A stretch of DNA of 64,000 nucleotides, taken from contig NZ_ATVQ01000001.1 in the NCBI RefSeq assembly GCF_000420805.1, positions 992,001 to 1,056,000 of the forward strand, given 5' to 3'. Source of the DNA: Yaniella halotolerans DSM 15476. GTDB lineage: Bacteria; Actinomycetota; Actinomycetes; Actinomycetales; Micrococcaceae. Positions 33,295-41,720 of this stretch are shown here, one piece after another. The stretch's first letter is position 1, and each line of letters begins with the position of its first letter. The notes under the pieces are model-generated. The model did no database searches and was not told the origin of the DNA. It saw only the letters and a list, made by a program, of their open reading frames with translations. The translations under genes were made by a program, and so were the position numbers.

Positions 33295-34688
33295 TTAGGC
33301 GGCTTTGACGGTTAGTAGTTCGTTCCAGTGGGTGGTGTATCGGGGTGACATCATGGTGCGGCGCATCTGCCATGCGGGACCCTCACGCAGTCCGGCACGG
33401 CCTAAGCCGATAGCAGCGGGACCGTATTCATGTTTGATCTGCTCCAAGAGTGGGCCGATCTGTTTGGCCTCATGCGGTGACACAAATTCTTCAAATATCG
33501 GCTGCGCCCCAACGGGGCGTAGTTCGGCGACGACGATGCCAGCTCGGGCGCAGCGGGTGCCGGGTCGGATTTTGGGTAGGAGTTGTTTTGCGGCCTTGGT
33601 GAGCACTACGGGGTCCGCGCTGTGGCCGGGAAGGGCAACAGTGGCGGCAGGCTGGTGGGACTGGTCTCCGTTGAAATAACTGGTCATGGCCCAAGCGGTG
33701 AGCACTTTGGCTTCCCGGTCGTGACGGTGTAAGCGTGTGGAGGCCATTTGCGCATAGATACTCAGCACTTGTTCCATGCCGTCGCGGTCGGTGACGGGTT
33801 CGGCAAAGCTGCGCGAGTAAATGAGCTGATCTTTGATTTCGCGTTCTTCTTCCAACGGGATACAGGCGGTGCCGCGCAATTCCAGCAGGGTTCGCATTTG
33901 CACAATCGAGAACTCGTTTCGGATCAATACCGGGTCCGCATTGCGGAACTCTCGCACGGTAAAAATGCCCATGCCGTGGAGTCGTTTCGTCACCCGAGGG
34001 CCGATCCCTCAGACTTCAATGACTGGCAGTCGGGCTAGGACTCGTGGGGGTACTCGCTCCCAGACGAACACTCCCCCAAGAGCATCGACTGCCTGGTAGT
34101 AGGGTCCTTGTTAGATGTTTGGCTTCGGCGTAAGTATGTGGCGGATCTTCTTGTAGCGGTAGTGTATGTTGCCAATAGTCATGCTTGGATCATCCCGTGC
34201 CTGGTCGGATAAGCTACTCACGAATACTCGGCTATACCGGTAGTCTTGGCGATACCCACACAAACCGGTAGTCCGGTGAGTCGTAAGATTTCGCGCTTGA
34301 TGTGCTCGCCGGCAGCGTGTACCTCGTCAAGGGTGCCACGCAATCCGAGGAACGCTTCGTCGATCGAATAGACCTCGGTCCACATCGACATTCGCGACAG
34401 CAATCCCATGACGCGCGCCGACATTTCACCGTAGAGCTCGTAGTTGCTGGAACGGGCGGCGAGTCCGAGTTTGTCAGCGCTGGCTTGCAGTTTGAACCAC
34501 GGGTACCCGAACGGGATGCCGAGGTCCTTGGCTTCCCGGCTCATGGCCACACAACAGCCGTCGTTATTCGACAGCACGACTACGGGACGGTCAATCAGTC
34601 TCGGGTCGAAAACGCGTTCTGCCGACACGTAAAACGAGTTGACGTCAACCAGGGCGATGTAGTCGTCAGTTAGAGGTGGTGCAGACAC
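33295..34688 (-). pseudogene. umuC: umuC-like Y-family polymerase, interrupted (copy B)
   Basis: The N-terminal part (34688 to about 34242) has the catalytic [12 protein letters not shown] and SIDEAFLGL, and stops being UmuC after VCVGIAKT. About 130 bases follow (34108-34241) where roughly 50 are expected. UmuC sequence then resumes with YYQAVDALGGVFVWERVP. A TGA at 34009-34011 replaces the Trp of the helix-hairpin-helix WGIG. The little-finger region to 33295 is intact. The gene follows umuD with overlap, the normal SOS arrangement, but cannot make a full polymerase. Confidence 0.8.
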
Positions 34689-35095
34689 GTTGTGGCAACA
34701 CCCCAGATCATCAAATCGGAGAGCTCGGCCACCTCGACGTCCGGGTATTCGGTATTTTCGGCCTGGAGGACGACGCCGTTGGAGGTGACACGGAGTCGTT
34801 TGACCGTCATGTCGCCGTCGACTATTGCTACGACGACGTGTCCGTCATGGGGTTCAATGGACCGGTCAACAATCAATTCATCGCCATCGAAAATACCGGC
34901 GTCCTCCATCGAGTCGCCGGAAACCCGCACGATAAACGTGGACAGCTCGTCGCGGATCAGCATTTGGGTCAGATCAATTTTGGTGTCCGAGTAGTCCTGG
35001 GATGGCGAGGGAAAACCGGCCGGCACTCGGCCCACTCCCGCCGGGATCATTCTGGCACCGTTCGGCGCATACGATGCGACCCGTTCAACCTTCAT
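34670..35095 (-). CDS. umuD: UmuD-like LexA-family peptidase (error-prone repair)
   Basis: A 141-residue protein with an intact UmuD plan. The self-cleavage site is [11 protein letters not shown], with Ala-Gly where E. coli UmuD has Cys-Gly. The nucleophilic Ser is in [11 protein letters not shown] and the general-base Lys in DMTVKRLRV. After RecA-stimulated self-cleavage UmuD' would pair with UmuC in translesion synthesis. Its partner gene downstream is broken, so the protein may have no local partner. A CTAGGT-C-ACCTAG dyad lies 14 bases before the ATG. Confidence 0.88.
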   Translation of the reverse strand: MKVERVASYAPNGARMIPAGVGRVPAGFPSPSQDYSDTKIDLTQMLIRDELSTFIVRVSGDSMEDAGIFDGDELIVDRSIEPHDGHVVVAIVDGDMTVKRLRVTSNGVVLQAENTEYPDVEVAELSDLMIWGVATTCLHHL

Positions 35096-35108
35096 GCTGT
35101 CTCCCTTG

Positions 35109-35121
35109 CTAGGTCACCTAG
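35109..35121. promoter_or_regulatory. Perfect short palindrome upstream of umuD
   Basis: CTAGGT and ACCTAG flank one base. It does not resemble the actinobacterial LexA box (GAAC-N4-GTTC), so if it is an operator it is for another factor. Confidence 0.35.
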
Positions 35122-35141
35122 TCTACTGCGGCAGGCGTGGT

Positions 35142-37055
35142 CTACCCCACCTCATCCGCGTGCCAGGTCAGACTATTGTGATTGCTCGTGTACTCCATTT
35201 GTACCCCGGCGAACTGGTCTTGTTCGGTATAGAAACCGAGGTTGCCTCTGCCGCATTCACCGGGATCAAGTCGTTGTGCCTCAAGACCGTCGTCCACGTC
35301 ATCAACGGTGTGGGTCGGCATGCTTTGCTCACCGACGAACAACCGAATGTCTTGCGGATCAAGCCGTTCAGCTGCTGCCGCACAATACTCGATGTCCACC
35401 AAAACATGGTGCCCGATATCCGTCGGGAACTGTCCGCCTGGCCCCGGATTATATTGTCCAACGCTATGAACGGTGACGTCGGACCCGGTGGACATGGTGG
35501 CTGTGTCGCCAACCGTTGTTTCCGCTGTGTGCGGTTCAGTATCGACGTCGTCCTCGGATGCATCAAAGTTACTCAGCATCGAGGCTACGGCGACCGCCAT
35601 TCCCACGACCGCTAACACCGATACCACTTTCAATGTGGCGCCTCCACCGGGCCGCTGCCCATCAACGGGCGGGACAGATGCACGGGGCAGCACCGCATTA
35701 TGGGCGGTAATGCGTGGTATCCCTTCGCTCAGCTGGTCCAGCAATTCGCACAACCGCTGTGCTTTCCGGTAGGCGGCAAAGCGTATTTCGACAAGGCGAT
35801 ATTCGTCGTCAATGAGCACCACCCCACCGCGCGGATCTTCAATGACGAGAGCGAGGTGCTGCAGATCTACCCGGGTGTACTCGGACGTTTTTGCACTCGT
35901 GTCACCGCGGCGATATTCCAATACGTCGTCGCCGATAGTCAGGCTGTCACGGGTGTAGCGAGCTCGGAAACACTGTCCGTCGGGCGAGGCGAGTTCGGGT
36001 TGAACTCGATCGTAACCTTCCGGGGTTGTGGAATGTGGTTGAGTGAAGAATCGCAAAGTCGTGCGCGCTTGCGCTAGTGCTTGCCTGGTACCGTCCTGGC
36101 TGGGGCGGGCGTCGTCGACTCCATGAACGCGACGCTCCAGGGCAGCACTGAGATGTCTGTTGTCGAGCTCCCATTCGACGCCGGCCGCAACCCGATGATC
36201 AGGGATGGGGCGCGAGGCCAGCAGCGCCTGTACCTGCGAGCGCTGCTGGGCTCCGAGCATGGCATCGTTGGTCATCACGGTGGCGAGCATATCCGGGCCA
36301 ACACCCAGCATTGCGACGCTGACACCGAGATCGTGTTGGGTCACACCGCCAATATGGTGTGCCGCTTGTTCAGCGAGTACCCGGACAGCTGCGGCGCCGT
36401 CGGCAGTTCTCGGAACCACGGTAGAAAGCAAGGCGTAGCCGGGCGGAAATTCCATCACACCATTGCGTGCTTGGTGGCGGTACTGCGATGGCATCGCCGG
36501 CATACTTCGTGGTGGCGGCGTGAAGTGCGTTGTCATAAGTTCTGCGGAGTTCGTGCACATCACGGCGCGAATGTTGCCGGTCGACGGGTCGAGGCGCTGT
36601 AGTAGTGTCGTGGGATCGCGCGTGGTCACGACGTCGAGTCCCGGGGTGGTGGCCAGGGTCAACGAGGAAATACCGAATCTGCTGCTGAGATCTCGTGGGG
36701 CTGCCGACAAATTGACCATGAGCGGTTGTGCGACATCGAGTGATTGTCGTCCAGCGAAGACTTCAGCCAGACGTTGCCAGGCGGCGCGCAGTGTCGCACT
36801 CTGGCCACGAAGCGCAATCGTCGTCGTGTCCGAATGAACGGTGACAGACACTTCTGGCACCGATACTTTTCCGGTCGCTATTTCGACCGGTCTGGCCAGC
36901 TCGGGTTCCAACATACCCGCAAGGACCTGCAGTGTGCCGTATTCGTGGAGCGGTTCATGCACCAGCCCATAGCCCAGTGTTATGTTCAGATACGGGCCGG
37001 TTTCGGGGGTGTCAATCAGGCACCAGTCATAACCGTCAACCTTGCGCCACTGCAT
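35142..37055 (-). CDS. Large membrane-anchored protein with an M16-like N-terminus and DUF4352-like C-terminus
   Basis: I do not recognise this 637-residue protein. Residues 1-330 resemble the two-lobe fold of M16 (insulinase-type) peptidases, with GLVHEPLHEYGTLQVLAGMLEP where the zinc motif HxxEH would be; that motif is missing, so it is not a peptidase of that type. A compact, probably beta-rich domain follows (about 375-450). One membrane helix is at about 495-515 (VVSVLAVVGMAVAVASML). The last 110 residues form an extracytoplasmic beta-sandwich (SDVTVHSVGQYNPGPGGQF onward) similar to DUF4352-type domains, with two Cys. It heads or shares a cluster with two smaller membrane proteins. Confidence 0.65.
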   Translation of the reverse strand: MQWRKVDGYDWCLIDTPETGPYLNITLGYGLVHEPLHEYGTLQVLAGMLEPELARPVEIATGKVSVPEVSVTVHSDTTTIALRGQSATLRAAWQRLAEVFAGRQSLDVAQPLMVNLSAAPRDLSSRFGISSLTLATTPGLDVVTTRDPTTLLQRLDPSTGNIRAVMCTNSAELMTTHFTPPPRSMPAMPSQYRHQARNGVMEFPPGYALLSTVVPRTADGAAAVRVLAEQAAHHIGGVTQHDLGVSVAMLGVGPDMLATVMTNDAMLGAQQRSQVQALLASRPIPDHRVAAGVEWELDNRHLSAALERRVHGVDDARPSQDGTRQALAQARTTLRFFTQPHSTTPEGYDRVQPELASPDGQCFRARYTRDSLTIGDDVLEYRRGDTSAKTSEYTRVDLQHLALVIEDPRGGVVLIDDEYRLVEIRFAAYRKAQRLCELLDQLSEGIPRITAHNAVLPRASVPPVDGQRPGGGATLKVVSVLAVVGMAVAVASMLSNFDASEDDVDTEPHTAETTVGDTATMSTGSDVTVHSVGQYNPGPGGQFPTDIGHHVLVDIEYCAAAAERLDPQDIRLFVGEQSMPTHTVDDVDDGLEAQRLDPGECGRGNLGFYTEQDQFAGVQMEYTSNHNSLTWHADEVG

Positions 37056-37104
37056 CTTTCGATCATAACGAGTACCTCACCGCCTCACGGTTCGTTACTT
37101 CGAG

Positions 37105-37362
37105 TTAGACGGATCCTTTACGTGCCTTCTGAACGATCGCCGTGATACCGACGCCTATTCCGAGTCCGACTCCGGCCACGGTAGCGAAAAGTCCGATAAT
37201 CTTGACCGGCTGCAGTTGAGAGCTCCAATTCGCATACTCATTCCAGCTCTCAATAGTGATGGGGCAATCATCCTGATCGTGATCCACAAATCCTGAAGTT
37301 GCCTCACCTTCGGGTGCACATACCAATTCTGGCTCTTCTCCTCGGGTGTCACCAAAGGCCAT
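37105..37362 (-). CDS. Hypothetical small membrane protein
   Basis: An 85-residue protein: an acidic N-terminal half with two Cys (LVCAPEGE and DDCPITIE) and one C-terminal membrane helix IIGLFATVAGVGLGIGVGI, ending in a basic tail. The orientation would place the acidic part outside. It lies between two larger membrane-protein genes on the same strand and is probably part of the same unit. No family recognised. Confidence 0.5.
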   Translation of the reverse strand: MAFGDTRGEEPELVCAPEGEATSGFVDHDQDDCPITIESWNEYANWSSQLQPVKIIGLFATVAGVGLGIGVGITAIVQKARKGSV

Positions 37363-37383
37363 GGCAAGGCCACCGCCCTGGTT

Positions 37384-38076
37384 TCACGTCTGCGGCGGCT
37401 TATTCAACGGCCGCTGTGGAGGTTGTAGAAGTGCCTGGAGTCTCTCGAGCTCTGCGGGCTGCGAGTCATAAAATTCTTGGTGATCGCTATAGACGTCGGA
37501 AGCAAAAAGATTCCGACAGCGTTGGGCGGCTGCTTCCCAATCAGGATCATCGACGTCAACGTCGCGCAGCTTAAAGCGGCGGTATTGGAGCTCTTCCAGA
37601 AGGTGTACATACACGAGCGCATAATCAAACCGGTTGTAGTCTATATTCACCTTGGTCTGACCGGCGTACAGCTTGTACCGGCCCACACCGACATCAAAGT
37701 GGGTGATGTCCTCAAACCGAATCTGACGATAAAACAGTGTGCCAAACCGGGTCCACACCTTCTCGCGATCCACCCCAAAACGCCGAAACAGGCCATGGGC
37801 CAACAAGGTATAGCACATGAGCGTAATGAGGCTGGGAACGATCACTGAAAAAATATCATCTTCTTGACCCGCAATATACTCGGTGATCGGGAAATACATT
37901 GTCAGGGTCATGATCAAACTCAGGGGCAACCCGATCGAGACGAGAATTTTTGCCTGTGAGAAGACGCGAGGATCCTCAGGATGAGCGCTCATCTTGCGCA
38001 ACTTACGCTGGATAGAGCTGCTAGCCGCTCCGGCGGTAGCTGCCGGAACATGTCCAAGATGCACTGGGTTATTCAT
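37384..38076 (-). CDS. Hypothetical membrane protein with a PH-like cytoplasmic domain
   Basis: A 230-residue protein with a basic N-terminus, two membrane helices (about residues 45-65 and 80-98), then a soluble domain beginning FGVDREKVWTRFGTLFYRQIRFEDITHFDVG that has the pattern of bacterial PH-like domains. The C-terminus is Pro- and Gln-rich. It is the first gene of a leftward cluster of three. Function unknown; the cluster may form a membrane complex. Confidence 0.6.
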   Translation of the reverse strand: MNNPVHLGHVPAATAGAASSSIQRKLRKMSAHPEDPRVFSQAKILVSIGLPLSLIMTLTMYFPITEYIAGQEDDIFSVIVPSLITLMCYTLLAHGLFRRFGVDREKVWTRFGTLFYRQIRFEDITHFDVGVGRYKLYAGQTKVNIDYNRFDYALVYVHLLEELQYRRFKLRDVDVDDPDWEAAAQRCRNLFASDVYSDHQEFYDSQPAELERLQALLQPPQRPLNKPPQT

Positions 38077-38433
38077 TGAGCTGTTACCTAGTTCAACTGT
38101 TGACTCTATTGGGCTGCACGCTACTCATCGAAAGACGGATTGATTCCACAGATGAACCCGTCAGGCGCCCGCAATCCTGGGTCACCGGTGGTTCCCAGCA
38201 TCCAGGTTGAAGCAGTCTTGTCATGTGAGATAAATCAACTTTACAGGGCCCTGCTCCAGTCGGTCACACTACGGTGATCGCCGACCACAGCTGCACTTTC
38301 CGACGTGCGTTGGAAGACCCTCCAAGAATGCGGCTGATCCGATAGGCACCAGTAAGGCAGCTCCAAAAATGTCGCCTACCAGGAGCAGCCGGATTCTTCG
38401 AGCTGTTAACACTGCGACTCAAGCGCGAACGGC
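38077..38433. other. Intergenic stretch with a possible gene relic
   Basis: On the minus strand (about 38125-38235) a frame of 36 codons flanked by stops reads KTASTWMLGTTGDPGLRAPD and ends INPSFDE. It has no start codon or ribosome-binding site, so it is likely a remnant. Nothing else is recognised. Confidence 0.3.
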
Positions 38434-38919
38434 TTACTCGACCTCGGTGAAGCCTTGGTTCTCGAGCATTTCACGGCTTTCTTCAAGGCTGATGAAGGCG
38501 CCCTCATCGTTCATGTTAGCCGTCGCTTCAAAGCCAGGAACCTCCGAGAGCTCATTCATATCAGCGACTTTATAATCAATGCTGACTTCCTCGGTTGCGG
38601 AGCTGTCGCCGTATTCGATGTTCTGTTCGTAGCCTTCAACGTCGGCGCCCTCTTCAACGAGCGGATCTAGCAGTTCCTGCGCCTCTTCCTTGGAACCGAT
38701 ACCGGCAGCTTCATACTCAATAACGTTGCTGGTGGTCTGCTTGACAACTTCATCACCGACAGCGGTGTAGGTCAGTGTCATTTCAACACCGTTCTGGCTA
38801 GTGGTAAACGACGTTTCTGTTTCTTCTTCACCCGAGCAGGCTGACAGCGTCAAGGCTGCAGCGAATGGCAAGGCAGCCAGTGCGGTGATTTTCTTCGCGC
38901 TGGGGCGAGCAAAACTCAT
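38434..38919 (-). CDS. YehR/DUF1307-type lipoprotein
   Basis: A 161-residue lipoprotein. The signal has a hydrophobic core LAALPFAAALTL and lipobox Cys in LSACSGEE. The mature part follows the YehR pattern: TSQNGVEMTLTYTAVGDEVVKQ and repeated acidic helices. YehR proteins are small surface lipoproteins of unknown role. The gene is alone, with a promoter region of about 150 bases upstream rich in A/T. Confidence 0.75.
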   Translation of the reverse strand: MSFARPSAKKITALAALPFAAALTLSACSGEEETETSFTTSQNGVEMTLTYTAVGDEVVKQTTSNVIEYEAAGIGSKEEAQELLDPLVEEGADVEGYEQNIEYGDSSATEEVSIDYKVADMNELSEVPGFEATANMNDEGAFISLEESREMLENQGFTEVE

Positions 38920-39086
38920 GAGATTCTTCCTTCGAATGACGTGACAAGAGAGAACGCCTTCAAGAGCACAATGTTGCCCCTTAAAGACGGAACGGCTCGA
39001 TTCTAACCGAATTAAGCCGCCAATTTTGCCAACATAACTCGTTCAAATATGAAGAAATCCCTTAAAAGCTATCAGACCTAGCCGAT

Positions 39087-39533
39087 CTAAAGATTCATCC
39101 GCGCATCACAGGTTTCGTCCAGACGAGCAGCGGCATCTTGCACGTCCACTCCCTGCAGCTGCTCCTGGAATTCCGCTTGAACTGCATCAAGATCACCATC
39201 TGCAGGCCCGACGGAGGAACGCAGCGCATCGGCCATCGTCGTGATCGACTGCGCGATCTCAACATTTTCGGCGTCATTACTCACGGCTTCAAGCTCAGCT
39301 ATACCTTGGCTAAAGTGCGAGGCAATCTCGTCAGCCTCCATGGACTGCAGGTCGACGTCGTTGAATTCTTCGTTGACCTCATTGAATCGTTCGCAAGTCA
39401 CCTCGGTCGAATCGGTACCGGCAACGGAAACGTCGTCGCTCGAGACCCCGACGTCGCCGCCTGAACCACACGCACTCAGCCCAAAAACAGCGACGACGGC
39501 GACGATGGCAGGCGAAAAATTCTTGAGCAACAT
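39087..39533 (-). CDS. Hypothetical lipoprotein, helical
   Basis: A 148-residue lipoprotein with the lipobox Cys in FGLSACGSGG. The mature part is all-alpha, acidic, and has two Cys (VTCERFNEV near the start and DETCDARMNL at the end) that could form a disulfide joining both ends. No family recognised. A long inverted repeat (39563-39619) lies in its presumed leader. Confidence 0.6.
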   Translation of the reverse strand: MLLKNFSPAIVAVVAVFGLSACGSGGDVGVSSDDVSVAGTDSTEVTCERFNEVNEEFNDVDLQSMEADEIASHFSQGIAELEAVSNDAENVEIAQSITTMADALRSSVGPADGDLDAVQAEFQEQLQGVDVQDAAARLDETCDARMNL

Positions 39534-39562
39534 AGAGCTTGGATAATCTCCTCGGCGAGGGC

Positions 39563-39619
39563 GAATTCTGGCGTCAGATGAACAACAATGTACACGCTAA
39601 AACACTGACACCAGAATTC
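39563..39619. repeat. Near-perfect 15-bp inverted repeat
   Basis: GAATTCTGGCGTCAG (39563-39577) and CTGACACCAGAATTC (39605-39619) pair at 14 of 15 positions around 27 bases. It lies between the end of the leftward TauE/SafE gene and the start of the lipoprotein gene. It could end transcription of the former or act as a structured leader for the latter. Confidence 0.6.
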
Positions 39620-39691
39620 CTATAACTGACTCAACGCCTTGGACGAAATGCTCCCCAAACTCTGCGCGACGAGGCAAGATGCCCCACATAC

Positions 39692-40480
39692 CTATTTTGC
39701 GCGGCGTGAAAACACGTCAACCAACATTCTGGCAATGACGATAACCAAAAACGCCGCAAACACCATGTTCGCAATGGCTGGTGCAAGCGCATGAGCAGCC
39801 CACACTCCCAGGGGCGTCATGATTGCAGCACTGAGCCCAATCGTCAGCGCGCCAGCCGGGTCCACGTTCTTGCGCAGGACGTTCGAAACCGTGCCCGCAA
39901 TGCCGGTTGCGATAACCATCAGCAGCGACGTCCCCTTGGCGACGAGGTCGCTTTCACCGAACAGCACGACCAGCAATGGCACGACGATAACACCGCCCCC
40001 AATACCTAACAGTCCGGACATCACGCCAGTGAAGAGCCCAAGAGCCACCAATCCGACGCCGGTCAGCATGTCGATGTCTACCGTGGCGTCACGTGACGGA
40101 ACCACGACGAATAGCGAAATAATGACGAGGATCATGAACGCGATAAAGCCCCATTGCACCGCACGCTGCGGAACGATCGACAACAACCACGACCCAATCG
40201 GCGCCCCGAAGATCGAGCCAGCGGCGAGCAGCGCAGCCATCAATAGATTGACGTTGGACTCAGCAGCGTAACTAATCACCCCGACAATCGATGGCAGCAC
40301 GACCGCGAGCAGTGAGGTGCCCACCGCGATACGCGTCTTATACCCCAGCAGGTACACCAGTGCCGGCAGGATAATAATGCCGCCGCCAATGCCGAACAGG
40401 CCAGACGAAACACCAACGGCTAGGCCTAATAACACGAGTCCAAACCAGTTGCGCCTCGCGGGCTTCGCTGACGTCTCCAA
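39692..40480 (-). CDS. TauE/SafE family membrane permease (second copy)
   Basis: A 262-residue protein with about eight membrane segments. The two halves both contain the family motif GxGGGxxxxP: GLFGIGGGIIILPALVYLLG and GLLGIGGGVIVVPLLVVLFG. Start is TTG at 40480 with GGAG upstream. It is more typical of the family than the gene at 3019-3756. It diverges from an MBL-hydrolase/transporter operon. Substrate likely sulfite or an organosulfonate by family, not proven. Confidence 0.88.
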   Translation of the reverse strand: METSAKPARRNWFGLVLLGLAVGVSSGLFGIGGGIIILPALVYLLGYKTRIAVGTSLLAVVLPSIVGVISYAAESNVNLLMAALLAAGSIFGAPIGSWLLSIVPQRAVQWGFIAFMILVIISLFVVVPSRDATVDIDMLTGVGLVALGLFTGVMSGLLGIGGGVIVVPLLVVLFGESDLVAKGTSLLMVIATGIAGTVSNVLRKNVDPAGALTIGLSAAIMTPLGVWAAHALAPAIANMVFAAFLVIVIARMLVDVFSRRAK

Positions 40481-40655
40481 GGTCGCTCCGATCAGTTGCA
40501 GCTAAATCTTCTCAAAACGAGGTTAGCACCATGCGACTCATAGGTTTACCTTATGAGAACGATAGGAACATTTAGATTTACTTCTATGTCAAGGTGCCGG
40601 AACATAGATGTACATCACATGACATAGCCCACACATGGAGCAGTAAGGAGTTGCA

Positions 40656-41720
40656 GTGCAACAACCAACAGATCTCACGCCTCGCGTCGTGACCCTGGGT
40701 ACCGCTGGCGGACCACGCTGGTGGTCTTCAAAAACCGGACAGCACCGCCACGGTATTGCCACGGCCGTCGTCATCGGCGATGCCTATTACCTGGTGGACG
40801 CTGGCCTGGGTGTTGGCCGGCAACTAGAACGCGCCGAACTGCCCTTCAATGAAATGCGCGCCATGTTCGTTACCCACCTGCACTCCGACCACACCGTTGA
40901 TCTTCCAAGCTTGCTGCTCATGGGGCTCTACGCTCGCGATACTGGTCAAGAACCAGTTCAGGTGTACGGCCCGGGCGACCGCGGCATGCTGCCACCGGTC
41001 TCGGAACGCGCCAAGGTCGCACCCCAGCCCGTCTTCCCGGATAACCCGACCCCGGGCATTTCGGGCATGGTCAATTCGATCGTGCAGGCTTATGCCACCG
41101 ACGTCAACGACCGCGTGCTGGACGCGCTGCGCCCGTCACCACTGGATTGCTTTGCCGTCAACGACATCGAGATTCCTTCCGATATCGGCTACCACCCCAA
41201 TGACAATCCGACGCCGGCTGGTATGGCGCCGTTCGAGGTGTACCGCGATGAGCTGGTAACCGTCACCGCTATTCTTGTAGAGCACCCACCAATCGCCCCG
41301 GCATTTGCATTCCGCTTCGACACGGTCGAAGGTTCGGTTACGATTTCAGGTGACACTACTGCGACCGACAACCTGGTTACGCTGGCCACCGGCACCGATC
41401 TATTGCTGCACGAAGCCATCGATTTTGATTGGGTTGAAACAGCTTACGGCGGCGGTCAGACCGACACCGAACAAGCGTCGATCGACCATCACCGCAAGTC
41501 ACACACCAGTCCAGAACAGGCCATCGAACTGGCCCGGCGTGCGGGCGCCTCGCGCTTGGCCCTGCACCACTTGGTTCCGGGCAACACTCCCCTAGACCGT
41601 TGGGAAAAACTCGGGGCAACGTTTGAGGGCGAATTCCTCATCCCTCATGATCTTGATTCCATTTCATTTGCTCGCCAAGATGCCGAGCACGCTGATCAGC
41701 TCACTAAGGTAGGTGTCTAA
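40656..41720 (+). CDS. MBL-fold metallohydrolase
   Basis: A 354-residue hydrolase of the beta-lactamase superfamily, RNase Z/arylsulfatase-like. The metal site is THLHSDHTVDL, with further ligands in SGDTTATDNLV and LHHLVPG. There is no signal peptide. The GTG start follows AAGGAG. It overlaps the start of an MHS transporter by one base, so both are made together, suggesting uptake and hydrolysis of the same compound. The diverging TauE/SafE gene hints at an organosulfur compound. Confidence 0.85.
   Translation: MQQPTDLTPRVVTLGTAGGPRWWSSKTGQHRHGIATAVVIGDAYYLVDAGLGVGRQLERAELPFNEMRAMFVTHLHSDHTVDLPSLLLMGLYARDTGQEPVQVYGPGDRGMLPPVSERAKVAPQPVFPDNPTPGISGMVNSIVQAYATDVNDRVLDALRPSPLDCFAVNDIEIPSDIGYHPNDNPTPAGMAPFEVYRDELVTVTAILVEHPPIAPAFAFRFDTVEGSVTISGDTTATDNLVTLATGTDLLLHEAIDFDWVETAYGGGQTDTEQASIDHHRKSHTSPEQAIELARRAGASRLALHHLVPGNTPLDRWEKLGATFEGEFLIPHDLDSISFARQDAEHADQLTKVGV

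Noticed and set aside
34126-34185. Mini frame within the umuC interruption that recalls a PucR-type helix-turn-helix (IHYRYKKIRHIL)
   Set aside because: It is only 23 codons, and part of it can instead be aligned to the LAKLAN region of UmuC, so it is more likely degraded umuC sequence.
20338-34241. Possible direct att repeats at the two umuC breakpoints
   Set aside because: Apart from the adjacency of the broken umuC ends, I could not find a clear shared core longer than a few bases at both junctions, so I did not annotate attachment sites.
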